The notes beneath the pieces are model-generated. The model saw only the letters and a list, made by a program, of their open reading frames with translations. It ran no database searches and had not been told where the DNA came from. A program made the translations under genes and the position numbers. Positions 16,526 to 24,727 of a stretch of 64,000 nucleotides of DNA are shown here, piece after piece. The stretch comes from Paenibacillus radicibacter (GTDB lineage Bacteria > Bacillota > Bacilli > Paenibacillales > NBRC-103111). The stretch is taken from the NCBI RefSeq assembly GCF_024721995.1, contig NZ_JANQBC010000001.1:434001-498000 (forward strand), written 5' to 3'. The first letter of the stretch is position 1; each line of letters begins with the position of its first letter.

Positions 16526-17080
16526 TTAATACTCTGGATGTTTTTCGAAAAAAAACTTTAGTAATTCATACAGACGTTTGTGTGATAGCTCACCTAGATT
16601 CCTTATTTTGCAAAGGTCATCATATGTTGAATTAAGTACATCTTCCAAAGTTTCAATCCCAAATCTTAATAAAGCATTGTGGATCCTAGCTTCATTGTTA
16701 TTGTCACATGTAATAGATATAAAATCCTTCAGTGTTATTGCAGAATATACAGCATTAGCATTGAAAAAGCGTCTAATTGATACGTTTGGATATTTAATTA
16801 AGTCATCATATGTAATAGTTAATCCAATTTCACCAATACTATCGCTTTGTTTCTTCGCTTCCTCATCTTGTTTCCTTTTTACTTTTAAACATTCCGAACA
16901 ACCATTGTTCTTTACCCTTACCCTTATTGGTTCAAGTAAACTATGTCCTGTTTCACATATCCACCATGCTCTTCTATGCGAATCAATTGATATCTCTAGA
17001 GGTGAGAAGTTTGTCCTATCGTAGTCCCAATCTTTCATTATGTCGTTGTGAGTTATTATAATCGATTTATTAGCACTCAT
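16526..17080 (-). CDS. Treble-clef zinc domain fused to an RNA-polymerase alphaCTD-like domain
   Basis: 184 aa from ATG 17080 (the upstream ATG at 17098 has no ribosome site). N-terminal 65 residues match the DUF4379-like treble clef pattern: WDYDRTNFSPLEIS, then RRAWWICETGH, then NNGCSECLK, giving C-x-x-GH and C-x-x-C ligands. The C-terminal 45 residues (ARIHNALLRFGIETLEDVL, then LCKIRNLGELSHKRLYELL) closely follow the bacterial RNA polymerase alpha C-terminal domain, a helix-hairpin-helix that binds UP elements and activators. A DNA-binding early protein that engages host transcription is the best inference. Confidence 0.7.
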   Translation of the reverse strand: MSANKSIIITHNDIMKDWDYDRTNFSPLEISIDSHRRAWWICETGHSLLEPIRVRVKNNGCSECLKVKRKQDEEAKKQSDSIGEIGLTITYDDLIKYPNVSIRRFFNANAVYSAITLKDFISITCDNNNEARIHNALLRFGIETLEDVLNSTYDDLCKIRNLGELSHKRLYELLKFFFEKHPEY

Positions 17081-17224
17081 GATGTTAAGCAGCTCCATTT
17101 GATAATATTAATCTTTCAGACTGAGTCGCATCTTTACTCGATTATATCAACACTCCCTTTTCATGAACATCGTTAGACTCAAAATTCAATACTTTTTTCT
17201 CTCTATTCTTGATCAATGATCATT

Positions 17225-17416
17225 TTATTCGATAATTCGCAACCACTGCGCAACTTGTTCTAATGGCTCTCTCTCCATATCTCTTTGTCTTGGGTCTGCA
17301 TAATACACTCCATTTTCCTCTACAATATAAATCTCAAGTTCAGCTTCATCATAGTAGCATATTGTTTCAACGTGAATTTCCTTGTTGTTTTTATCTTTAA
17401 AACCTGTTGCCTTCAT
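17225..17416 (-). CDS. Hypothetical small acidic protein
   Basis: 63 aa from ATG 17416 (TTGGGAGTTGAAGAC upstream): MKATGFKDKNNKEIH. No family recognised. The 17099-17224 stretch downstream of the zinc-alphaCTD gene's start holds no convincing gene. Confidence 0.5.
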   Translation of the reverse strand: MKATGFKDKNNKEIHVETICYYDEAELEIYIVEENGVYYADPRQRDMEREPLEQVAQWLRIIE

Positions 17417-17551
17417 GTCTTCAACTCCCAATAAAAATATAGTTTTAATACTTATGTATCTTGATGCCTCTTGTTTTCTATAAGTAAATTATAACATTTA
17501 CATTAGTAAAGTCAACATGTATTTTTGATGATTCTCATTTTTTATACAAAT

Positions 17552-17589
17552 AAAAAAGCCTGCACAATCCAAATTGGATCATGTAGGCT
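17552..17589 (-). terminator. Intrinsic terminator of the toxin operon
   Basis: Arms AGCCTGCA and TGTAGGCT plus an inner ATCCAAATTGGAT stem, followed on the minus strand by six T residues. Confidence 0.8.
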
Positions 17590-17598
17590 CAAGTCATT

Positions 17599-17754
17599 TT
17601 ATCTGAAAAGTAATATCCTAATCTCTCCACATAAAGCTCTCCCTTTTGTTTCAGCTTGTTTTATTGCTAATTGTGAGTTAATAACCCCCCACTCTTGCAG
17701 CTTTTCTATTAACGCCTCTTTTGAAAATACACCTTTACCGATCACTTTAAACAT
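17599..17754 (-). CDS. Small partner gene overlapping the MazF-like toxin
   Basis: 51 aa (MFKVIGKGVFSKEALIEKL). Its ATG at 17754 overlaps the last codons of the toxin gene, so the two are translationally coupled, and both end at the terminator at 17552. Classical MazE antitoxins lie upstream of mazF and do not look like this, so it may be an unusual antitoxin or an unrelated effector. Confidence 0.55.
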   Translation of the reverse strand: MFKVIGKGVFSKEALIEKLQEWGVINSQLAIKQAETKGRALCGEIRILLFR

Positions 17755-18163
17755 ATTGTTCTTCCTTTCTCTTAATATATTTTTTATTTATGTAGTCGCT
17801 TAGTCCTAAACTAACAATAAGTGCTTCATTGACTTCATCCATTGCTTCTTCATTAATTTCGGTCAGTTTGTGCATTAAGCACCATTTATCTATTGTTTTG
17901 ATTTGTTCAGTCCCAACAAAAGAATCTCTATCCAAATTGTGTTTTTCAGCTATTAAGTGTACATGCGTAGGAAGCAATTTTTTATTTGTTGCTGAAGATA
18001 TTACAGTACCAATAATTGTGGGACTGTGACGGTTTCCTACATTATTGGAGATGACAAGCAGAGGTCGCACACCACCTTGCTCACTGCCAACCGATCCACC
18101 TACTAAATCTGCCAACCAAACTTCGCCTCTACGGTATGTCTCTTGCAGTTCGTTGTTAATCAT
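17747..18163 (-). CDS. MazF/PemK-family endoribonuclease-like toxin
   Basis: 138 aa. Typical MazF order: YRRGEVWLADL (residues 10-20), GGVRPLLVISN with Arg33, GTVISSAT with Thr53, and THVHL. Members cleave mRNA at short motifs. No MazE-like antitoxin lies upstream; instead a LexA-type SOS box sits in the promoter region and a small gene overlaps downstream. Either a toxin-antitoxin pair in reversed order, or a damage-induced phage RNase that shuts off host mRNA. Confidence 0.8.
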   Translation of the reverse strand: MINNELQETYRRGEVWLADLVGGSVGSEQGGVRPLLVISNNVGNRHSPTIIGTVISSATNKKLLPTHVHLIAEKHNLDRDSFVGTEQIKTIDKWCLMHKLTEINEEAMDEVNEALIVSLGLSDYINKKYIKRKEEQYV

Positions 18164-18223
18164 AATATCACCTCTTTAGTAACAATATAGTTTTATTATA
18201 TATCATTTTTTACACCTTACAAG

Positions 18224-18237
18224 CGAACAATTGTTCT
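18224..18237. promoter_or_regulatory. LexA/DinR-type SOS box upstream of the MazF-like gene
   Basis: CGAACAATTGTTCT matches the Bacillus SOS consensus CGAACRNRYGTTYG at most positions and is a 12-bp perfect palindrome (GAACAATTGTTC). A TTGACA lies at 18250-18255 on the minus strand just upstream of it. Confidence 0.55.
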
Positions 18238-18354
18238 AATTATTTAAATGTCAATATTATTTAGTTTAATTACTTTCATATTGACAAATATCTACAATAT
18301 ATGCTATGTTTGTTTATTTTACTTTATTGCGAATAACCACAGAGACACAGAGTA

Positions 18355-18389
18355 CAAAAAAAAGCCCTGCATTATCTGCTAAGGGCTTT
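18355..18389 (-). terminator. Intrinsic terminator
   Basis: AAAGCCCT pairs with AAGGGCTTT across a 12-base loop, followed on the minus strand by eight T residues. It ends the minus-strand transcript coming from 18424 and above, isolating the toxin unit. The 18238-18354 stretch holds toxin-promoter sequence and no gene. Confidence 0.75.
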
Positions 18390-18423
18390 AGAATAGACAT
18401 TGAAATCTATATTTCATCGTGGG

Positions 18424-18675
18424 TTAAATGCTTCTTGATACACTTTCATATGCACGAACATATCCAGAATCATTACCATCACGCTTCAAAAGTTCGTCAT
18501 AGCATACGTCCACATGCCAATGGTAATCAGATCTTGGATTGTTGTTTGCATATGCTGAAAGCCAAATTTTGTCCTTCGTCTCTCTAATAAGCTCTTTATA
18601 TTCCATAGTAGAAATATCTTCTACATATTTTGTCTTTGGTTGACCGTAGTTATCATTACCTTCATATTTTCTCAT
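18424..18675 (-). CDS. Hypothetical early protein
   Basis: 83 aa (MRKYEGNDNYGQPKTKYV), helical C-terminal half. Last gene before the terminator. No family recognised. Confidence 0.5.
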   Translation of the reverse strand: MRKYEGNDNYGQPKTKYVEDISTMEYKELIRETKDKIWLSAYANNNPRSDYHWHVDVCYDELLKRDGNDSGYVRAYESVSRSI

Positions 18676-18708
18676 TTATTATCCTCCGATTCACTTGAAA
18701 TATCTATT

Positions 18709-19137
18709 TCATTCTGATTTTGATCCTTTGTCTACACCCCAAGGAGTTCTATCTACTTCACTAATATAATTCCTTTCATTACTATCAATTCGGTTTTTGT
18801 AACTAATAATATTCTGTAACGCTACCTCAACTTTGTTTCTGACATCTTCAATCAGATTTTCTTCACATCTCTTTACTTCTTTATCATCCTCTCCTACCAA
18901 ATACATTTCCGAACCGTAACCATCTTGCACAAAATGGGATTTGGTTTTGTAAATTGTATCTTCATATAATTTAAAATACGTATTATCAATACAAAATCCA
19001 TTCTCGCTGAACTGTCTTGTGATAACGTGTTGAGTTACATTTACTTTGATATTTGCGTCTTTCTCTAATGTGACAATGACTCTTGTCAATGTATCTCCTA
19101 ATTTCAGCTCGCTATTGGTTCTTAATTCAGTACTCAT
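18709..19137 (-). CDS. Hypothetical early protein
   Basis: 142 aa from the second ATG (19137) with AGGAGATGATG upstream. Beta-rich N-terminal half, helical and charged C-terminal half. Repeat 18695-18712 overlaps its stop. Confidence 0.55.
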   Translation of the reverse strand: MSTELRTNSELKLGDTLTRVIVTLEKDANIKVNVTQHVITRQFSENGFCIDNTYFKLYEDTIYKTKSHFVQDGYGSEMYLVGEDDKEVKRCEENLIEDVRNKVEVALQNIISYKNRIDSNERNYISEVDRTPWGVDKGSKSE

Positions 19138-19183
19138 CACATCATCTCCTATTTAATTTCAAGATAAAAGATCTCTTTCATCG

Positions 19184-19357
19184 TCATATTGTAATTAATT
19201 TTGGTGACTCAAAAACATCACATTCATTAAGCGCTGATGATTTATCTTCATATTGTAAAGCTTGAAATTTATCTGTTGTATATTCTTGAGTGAAAGCATT
19301 TAATACCTTCTTTAAATACTCACCTTTTGAATTAACAATTACCCATGTCTCTTTCAT
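19184..19357 (-). CDS. Hypothetical small protein
   Basis: 57 aa from ATG 19357 with GGGAGGAATTCAA upstream: MKETWVIVNSKGEYL. Probably a small beta-sheet protein. No family recognised. Confidence 0.5.
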   Translation of the reverse strand: MKETWVIVNSKGEYLKKVLNAFTQEYTTDKFQALQYEDKSSALNECDVFESPKLITI

Positions 19358-19407
19358 TTGAATTCCTCCCATAATATTAAGATGAAACTTGCAATTTATT
19401 GGTAAAT

Positions 19408-19884
19408 TTATTCACTATTTTTTAATATTTCCCATGGATAATCATTAACTTTACCACTATCCAATAACTCACATGCCTCTTTATAATTTTTTACAAGAAT
19501 TTTTTTGTACCTATTAACCCTTGTGCCAATTAACAACTTATCTTTTACTGCATATGTCTTCGTCTCTGAAATAGCAACTCTCAAACTTTCTTCATATCTC
19601 CCTAATTCATCGTAATCAGGGTAGAACTCCATACCTTTGGTTTCAGTTTCAAAAATATATATTGTTGATTCAAGAAATGTTCTTCGTTTTTGCAACATAG
19701 AAGCTAAAGCAAACTCATAAGCTTTTTCAAATTCCAAAGCCAAATATATGTATCCAGCAGAAGTCATAAGATTTAAATTGTCTTCCTCTCTTACTCCATA
19801 TACACTGTTCTCTTTTGTTGTAGGTTCAATAGCACCACTTAGTATAATGTCATTGCCTGCAAGCGTTCCGTGAAATGCCAACAT
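19408..19884 (-). CDS. Probable ADP-ribosyltransferase-fold protein
   Basis: 158 aa. The sequence follows the H-Y-E pattern of DUF3990/PARP-like ADP-ribosyltransferases: an N-terminal FHGT (His5-Gly-Thr), an AGYIYLA strand (Tyr45/Tyr47) followed by an alanine-rich helix (EKAYEFALAS), and a late EESLRVA strand with Glu98/Glu99 as candidate catalytic acid. Phages use such enzymes (as T4 does with Alt and ModA) to modify host RNA polymerase or ribosomal proteins early in infection. The target here is unknown. It sits among small early genes. Confidence 0.55.
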   Translation of the reverse strand: MLAFHGTLAGNDIILSGAIEPTTKENSVYGVREEDNLNLMTSAGYIYLALEFEKAYEFALASMLQKRRTFLESTIYIFETETKGMEFYPDYDELGRYEESLRVAISETKTYAVKDKLLIGTRVNRYKKILVKNYKEACELLDSGKVNDYPWEILKNSE

Positions 19885-19909
19885 TGCACCCCCTTATGAA
19901 ATAGCCATT

Positions 19910-20104
19910 TTATTGGAACATCTGACTTTGAATGTCAAGAATCTCCTTAACGACTTGCTCTGCTACTATTCTGTCAAAATCTCCATTAGGTTTGAACGCT
20001 GCTTCCAATTTACCTAAATTTTCACTAGTCAAAAATGCTCCACTATTCTCTAGTAAACGTTGCTTTATGTCAAATCGTTTTTTAAAATTAATTGAGTTTT
20101 GCAT
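19910..20104 (-). CDS. Hypothetical small protein
   Basis: 64 aa, helical (MQNSINFKKRFDIKQRLLEN). Repeat 19896-19913 overlaps the stop. No family recognised. Confidence 0.5.
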   Translation of the reverse strand: MQNSINFKKRFDIKQRLLENSGAFLTSENLGKLEAAFKPNGDFDRIVAEQVVKEILDIQSQMFQ

Positions 20105-20140
20105 AATTTCAACTCCCTATACAACAGTCATTTTAATGGC

Positions 20141-20323
20141 TTAAAGCATTTGCCAATCCATATCACTTTCAAAATCCTCTTCTGAAATTTCTTCAAACCT
20201 TTCAAATAAACCATCTTCATTTAATACCTTAAACTTATAGCTTTTTTTCGCTTCATCTACTTCAACAATGTGATATGTATCCATCGTTTGTCCAGTGAAT
20301 GAATCACCAACCGAATGCTTCAT
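20141..20323 (-). CDS. Hypothetical small acidic protein
   Basis: 60 aa from ATG 20323 (GGGAGGGAGAAG upstream), strand-rich then acidic helical end (ISEEDFESDMDW). No family recognised. Confidence 0.5.
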   Translation of the reverse strand: MKHSVGDSFTGQTMDTYHIVEVDEAKKSYKFKVLNEDGLFERFEEISEEDFESDMDWQML

Positions 20324-20364
20324 AAAACTTCTCCCTCCCATTAAAGTAACCTTTTTAATGAAAA

Positions 20365-20709
20365 TCACGCTACTATCTTTTTATATTGATATCCTGTTTT
20401 TGTTTTGCCAACAAATTGATACTTAAATATCAAACTTCCCATTTTTATTTCTGTTATAGATCCAACTTCAAACCCAGTTCCGTTCAACTTATCAATAAAA
20501 TTCTCATTGTGGATTTCCTCTACATTCTCGTCTTCAGAAATACTTATGTAGTTTTTCAAGTGGTCAGGCAACTCATCGACCTCTTTCCAATAATCCAACG
20601 CTCGTAAAGCACCAGCACTTAGCCCCGCGTTATTCATAGCTTCTGATACATCATTTCCTGTTACAAATTCACTTTTCCCGTGTAACCAAATTATTTCATA
20701 TACATTCAT
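20365..20709 (-). CDS. Hypothetical early protein
   Basis: 114 aa from ATG 20709 with GGAGAG seven bases upstream: MNVYEIIWLHGKSEFV. Helical N-terminal half, beta-rich C-terminal half. No family recognised. Confidence 0.5.
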   Translation of the reverse strand: MNVYEIIWLHGKSEFVTGNDVSEAMNNAGLSAGALRALDYWKEVDELPDHLKNYISISEDENVEEIHNENFIDKLNGTGFEVGSITEIKMGSLIFKYQFVGKTKTGYQYKKIVA

Positions 20710-20739
20710 TTTCAAACTCTCCATTCTATTTAGCATTGA

Positions 20740-20946
20740 TTACTTTCCTTTGTGTTGCTCATCAAGCAGCTTTCCAAACACTGCTTCCATTCCTTCGCGA
20801 GTGACTGCCCAGCTATTTCCTATCTTTCGAATTGTTCCTTCAGGGAAGTCATTTTTCCTTTTTCGTAAAGTGGAATCATCGATATTCCATTTTTCTACTG
20901 CCGTTTTTGAATCCATAATCTCAGGATCATTAAGGTTAATTCTCAT
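20740..20946 (-). CDS. Excisionase-like HTH protein
   Basis: 68 aa from ATG 20946 (AAGGATGG upstream). MDSKTAVEKWNIDDSTLRKR followed by GTIRKIGNSWAVTREGM is the pattern of small winged or MerR-like HTH domains that pick a start point in DNA (helix-turn-helix, wing, Trp). First gene of this early cluster, just after the divergent control region at 21 kb; likely a regulator. Confidence 0.65.
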   Translation of the reverse strand: MRINLNDPEIMDSKTAVEKWNIDDSTLRKRKNDFPEGTIRKIGNSWAVTREGMEAVFGKLLDEQHKGK

Positions 20947-21097
20947 TTTCACCATCCTTACTCGTATTTACTTTTACTTATCCGATAAACCTATAATATC
21001 ATTCACGCTGCCGTGATGTCAACATAATTTTTTACGTATTTTAAATATTTTATTCTTTTAAATTACATAATAAAATCACCTTTTCATCAAGTTGCAG

Positions 21098-21122
21098 TTT
21101 AACAATTAGATTACTTGTTAAA
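21098..21122. promoter_or_regulatory. Inverted repeat upstream of the RsfA-like gene
   Basis: A perfect 8-bp inverted repeat TTTAACAA / TTGTTAAA with a 9-base centre lies between the divergent genes at 20946 and 21292 and resembles the GTTWAAC half-sites of the repressor operators. Confidence 0.45.
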
Positions 21123-21160
21123 CATAATATTATAGGTGCAACGTATATACCTTTTATCTC

Positions 21161-21191
21161 ACCACTAACATACAGAATGTTGGTGGTTTTT
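21161..21191 (+). terminator. Leader terminator or attenuator before the RsfA-like gene
   Basis: ACCACTAACAT pairs with ATGTTGGTGGT (11 bp, one G-U) across a 5-base loop, followed by TTTTTAT. No gene precedes it on this strand, so it would end a short leader transcript or small RNA starting near 21130. Confidence 0.6.
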
Positions 21192-21291
21192 ATAGTTCTC
21201 ACAAAATGATAGTAATTTTATACTTATTTCTGAATAAATTAAATATAAATGGTAAAAATGAATATTAATTAAAAGTATTGGAGGAAAAACT

Positions 21292-21801
21292 ATGGAACGT
21301 AGAAATTCATGGAGTGATGATAACGATTTATTACTAGCGGAGACTGTCTTAAGACATGTTAAAACTGGTAGCACACAGATGAAAGCTTTTGAAGAGGTAG
21401 CTTCGAAATTAGAGCGGACAACGGCTGCATGTGCTTTCCGTTGGAACTCTACTGTAAGAAAGCAATATGAACAAGCTGTTAAAGATGCAAAAGAGATTAA
21501 ACAACATACTAAGAATGCTGAATCTACTGTTGTTATCTCATCAGTTCAACAAGTACAAGAAGAAACGATCGATCAGCAAGTACCTGCTGTTATAGGAAAT
21601 ACTCATTCTTTTGAACATCATCATAACAACTTATTACAGCTACACCAAGCAGCTTTAGTCGAAATAGATCATTTGCGAAATGAAGTTATCATGCTTAACC
21701 GCAAATTAAATGAGCAAGCAACTTCTGAAGATCTGTCAGCACTTATGAAGCTCATCGAACATGCAAGAGAACTTGGATTAGTTAAGAACCCTGCTGTGTA
21801 A
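21292..21801 (+). CDS. RsfA-family (SANT/Myb-like) sporulation-type regulator
   Basis: 169 aa. The N-terminal 60 residues ([36 protein letters not shown]) are the SANT/Myb-like domain of the RsfA prespore regulator family, which in Bacillus modulates sigma-F-dependent genes. The C-terminal 50 residues ([20 protein letters not shown]) form a coiled coil. Preceded by GGAGG and by a hairpin leader; followed by a terminator. Alone on the plus strand between minus-strand blocks, it looks like a lysogeny-expressed gene that could tune host sporulation. Confidence 0.8.
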   Translation: MERRNSWSDDNDLLLAETVLRHVKTGSTQMKAFEEVASKLERTTAACAFRWNSTVRKQYEQAVKDAKEIKQHTKNAESTVVISSVQQVQEETIDQQVPAVIGNTHSFEHHHNNLLQLHQAALVEIDHLRNEVIMLNRKLNEQATSEDLSALMKLIEHARELGLVKNPAV

Positions 21802-21820
21802 ATTCAGGGTTCTTCTTTTT
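21784..21820. terminator. Intrinsic terminator after the RsfA-like gene
   Basis: AAGAACCCTG pairs with CAGGGTTCTT, followed by CTTTTTTG. Its reverse also has a T-run, so it may serve the ligase transcript as well. Confidence 0.8.
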
Positions 21821-21841
21821 TGTTTAAAATGGACATTTCAT

Positions 21842-22681
21842 CTATAAAATATACTCAACAAAAACTGGAGATCTCAACATACCATTTTTAGTCCAATTCC
21901 GTGTCTTCACTCTCACTCTTATCAATGGTTCCATGTATGCAAAATTCTTATCTTCTTTATAAGATAAACGCTGCTTTACACTGTTGAAAGCTTTTTTATG
22001 CTCAGGTGTTGCGCCTAACTCGATAATACCTGTTGGTATAAATGTCCCGTCTTCACATTGCATTGATGTTAACCAGCCGAATTCCTTTTTTCGATATCCT
22101 GTTATATATGCTTCTGCATAAGTCCAATTAATAACTTTTTGCCATGACCATGAACGTCTATCAATCTCATACACTGAGTTCTTCTTCTTAATAACAATAC
22201 CCTCAAGATTATGTTGTTTTATAGCTTCAAAATAGTCTAATGAGCTTCCATTAATAGTTCTAACCTTAGTATATCTTTCTGTTTCCACAAAGGAATCTTC
22301 CAGTAATTCCTTTCGTCTAACAAGGGATAAACCAGTAACATCAACACCGCGGTATCGAAGGATATCAAAAGCACAAAATGTTACATGTCGTTTATCTTTC
22401 TTTGACTGAAATCTACTCATCATTGATTCAAAGTCTGGCTTACCTCGCTCATCAGTTACAATGACTTCACCGTCTAATATAGTTCCTGAAGGTAAATCAA
22501 TTTCATGCAGCTCTGGAAACTTTGCCGTTACATCATTGTTGTGACGCGTATATAATTTAAGTTGCTCCAAATTGGAAACAATTAATCGGATTCCATCGAG
22601 TTTTAATTCTGCCAAATAATCAGGACTATCGAAAGCTTCATTATTTTTTGCATATTGTAATAACATAGGAGAAATGAACAT
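21842..22681 (-). CDS. ATP-dependent DNA ligase
   Basis: 279 aa. Nucleotidyltransferase motif I is AELKLDGIR with Lys27 as the adenylated residue (KxDG), followed by motif III-like LDGEVIV, motif IV-like EGIVIKKK and a C-terminal OB-fold region. Length and layout match the small SPbeta-type phage ligase. It would seal nicks during phage replication and recombination. A repeat copy (21824-21841) adjoins its stop. Confidence 0.9.
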   Translation of the reverse strand: MFISPMLLQYAKNNEAFDSPDYLAELKLDGIRLIVSNLEQLKLYTRHNNDVTAKFPELHEIDLPSGTILDGEVIVTDERGKPDFESMMSRFQSKKDKRHVTFCAFDILRYRGVDVTGLSLVRRKELLEDSFVETERYTKVRTINGSSLDYFEAIKQHNLEGIVIKKKNSVYEIDRRSWSWQKVINWTYAEAYITGYRKKEFGWLTSMQCEDGTFIPTGIIELGATPEHKKAFNSVKQRLSYKEDKNFAYMEPLIRVRVKTRNWTKNGMLRSPVFVEYIL

Positions 22682-22752
22682 AAATAAATCACCCCATCTA
22701 ATTGTAACAAGTACAACCCGATAGAGTGAAAGGTAAGTTATGTTATACTTGA

Positions 22753-23421
22753 CTAGGTTTCTCTTTTTTTCTTTGCTTCAGGAAATATTAAGGTTAACAG
22801 ATTAGAAAGAGCTTCAAATAATGATATTCCAATTATTAATATGTTCAACAAGTTAGATTTAAAAGTCTCAAATGGCTCAAATGCCTTAACACATTGTTGA
22901 TATTTAGAAAAGTCTTGGAAATCTATGCATTTAGGTATTCCTTCAAAACCAATTTCAAAAGTAAAAGATGCTGTCATCAATGCAATTATTATGTAAAAGA
23001 TTAACTTAATTACTACGGTTCCTTGTTTTAATACTCTAAATAATGAGCAAAAAAAGATTAATACTACTATCAATATTAGTATCTCAATAGTATCTTCTGT
23101 AGTATCATAAACACTGTAACCCAAAGAAGATAACTCTTCATTAAACCTGATGCTTGCTTTATTTATAACGTAAACTAGATATTGACCTAATAGAAGAATA
23201 AACGCTATCCTAGTATTTAGAGAGTTTGGGGTTCTCATTCCTCTAAAAAACATAAAGGCAAAAGACATAAAGTAGATTATATTAATATAAAATAAAAATT
23301 TCGACTCAATTTTCAAATGTGAAATAATCTGTAAAGAGCCAGACATTAACAATACTATGATAAAATAATTAAATACATCACTTTTAATAACCTTCAAAAA
23401 AATATTCTTAATCAATAACAA
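22753..23421 (-). CDS. Multi-pass membrane protein of unknown function
   Basis: 222 aa with about six hydrophobic segments (for example FNYFIIVLLMSGSL, LILIVVLIFFCSLF, LNILIIGISLF). No enzyme motif seen. Spaced 71 bases from the ligase; possibly lysogenic conversion or exclusion. Confidence 0.65.
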   Translation of the reverse strand: MLLIKNIFLKVIKSDVFNYFIIVLLMSGSLQIISHLKIESKFLFYINIIYFMSFAFMFFRGMRTPNSLNTRIAFILLLGQYLVYVINKASIRFNEELSSLGYSVYDTTEDTIEILILIVVLIFFCSLFRVLKQGTVVIKLIFYIIIALMTASFTFEIGFEGIPKCIDFQDFSKYQQCVKAFEPFETFKSNLLNILIIGISLFEALSNLLTLIFPEAKKKRET

Positions 23422-23787
23422 CTCCTATAACAATACAATGGATATAATTGTTATACATTATAGTTAAAGATGATGATACTTGTCCAGTAAATTTATTTAC
23501 TTAAACTAAACATTCAATTGCTTTTAAAATTGTTATTTCATTGGCATTCTTCTAGTGATCTGGACATTCTAGACAGTTAGGGGAAGTAAGTGGTTTTAAC
23601 TCTCAGTAGTAACTAGGATCTCTCTAAACCCGTTTACTAAAAGTCTGAACACAACTTTCAATTCTTCTCTTGTACTGCTATTTTATTTTTGCTTTGAAGT
23701 TAATCTTCGTGCAAAATTACAATGTCTATTCCATTTTCTTCAAGTAGTGTTAGAATAGTAGAAAACAATAAGGGCGGTTTAATTTCT
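23422..23787. other. Intergenic region, no gene seen
   Basis: About 360 bases between divergent genes. It contains only short frames, one of which (minus strand, around 23600-23680, reading LKVVFRLLVNGFREIL) may be a gene remnant. Probably holds the promoters of both neighbours. Confidence 0.4.
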
Positions 23788-24405
23788 ATGAAAGCAAAAT
23801 CCTTGCTATTACTTTTAAATTTATTATTTACCTTAATCCTTATAACTGCTTGCGGTAATCAAATTTCTGAAAATGAACCACCTACCATTACTACTACTGC
23901 AACTTCTTCTACTATCACCACTCCAACTCCCACACCATCAGAAGCTCAAAAGAAGAAAATCAGAGTCACATATGTTCAGTCTGACAAGCAAACAGCGTCA
24001 CAAAAAGAAACTCAAGATATGATAGAAAAATCAATACAGTTTCAATATGAACTGACTGAAGCAATACTAAATGAAATGAATGTTGAATATTCATTTGAAA
24101 AACTTCCAAACGATAATGACGTCTATACTTCAATTGTAGCTGGAGACTCAGATGCGGCATTTGGTTATCAAACTAATTCGAAAGAAGTAAGGTTTGATTA
24201 CAGCTACTCATATATGTATGCGATCATTAAGTTTAGTTCATTTGATTATAAAGGATACCATACTTATATTATCAAAAAGGGTAACGCCGAAATCCTAGAT
24301 ATACTTAACGGAGGTATCAAAAAAATAAAAGAAAACGGCAAATACGCAGAAGTTTATAAAAAGTTTTTTGGTGATGATGATTCAAGGTCGATTTTGCAAA
24401 AGTAA
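23788..24405 (+). CDS. Lipoprotein with solute-binding-protein (family 3) domain
   Basis: 205 aa from ATG 23788, chosen because it gives a clean signal peptide (MKAKSLLLLLNLLFTL) ending in the lipobox LITACG. A Thr/Pro-rich linker (residues 32-52) follows, then a domain like extracellular amino-acid-binding proteins (KIRVTYVQS, YTSIVAGDSDAAFGYQ, DYSYSYMYAIIKF, ending with KYAEVYKKFFGD). It would be anchored outside the cell. Alone and without transporter genes, so a lysogenic-conversion factor or signal-binding protein is more likely than uptake. Confidence 0.75.
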   Translation: MKAKSLLLLLNLLFTLILITACGNQISENEPPTITTTATSSTITTPTPTPSEAQKKKIRVTYVQSDKQTASQKETQDMIEKSIQFQYELTEAILNEMNVEYSFEKLPNDNDVYTSIVAGDSDAAFGYQTNSKEVRFDYSYSYMYAIIKFSSFDYKGYHTYIIKKGNAEILDILNGGIKKIKENGKYAEVYKKFFGDDDSRSILQK

Positions 24406-24449
24406 AATCAACAAGACGTTCATTAGCGAGTCAAGATGAAACAGCTTTT

Positions 24450-24572
24450 TCATTTGAATTTTTTTCTCATTATACTTTTATACTCAACAATTAGATGTTT
24501 TATCTCTTCAAGTATCTTTGCGCCTACTCATTTATTATGATCAGTATATTTTGTACCTTTTAAACTTGGCAT
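24450..24572 (-). pseudogene. Small early gene interrupted by in-frame TGA
   Basis: A 41-codon frame from ATG 24572 (GGAGAAGT upstream; MPSLKGTKYTDHNK) is cut by TGA at codon 15 and then continues VGAKILEEIKHLIVEYK to TGA 24450. As in intact early genes its end overlaps a repeat copy (24436-24453). Substitution or recoding cannot be told apart here. The rest of 24573-24727 shows no gene. Confidence 0.4.
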
Positions 24573-24727
24573 TACTTCTCCATGGGATGAAACGTAATAA
24601 TAAACGATCCCAGTTGAATATGCACTAACCTTATGAATATATCATACCACATTATTTTATATTTTTAAATGTTATTTATATATTTAATTATTAATTTTAC
24701 CGATATAAGATACGATTTATGGGGAAG

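Noticed and set aside
23500-23700. Insertion-sequence remnant
   Set aside because: A short transposase-like stretch can be imagined on the minus strand, but no terminal inverted repeats, target duplication or longer frame supports it.
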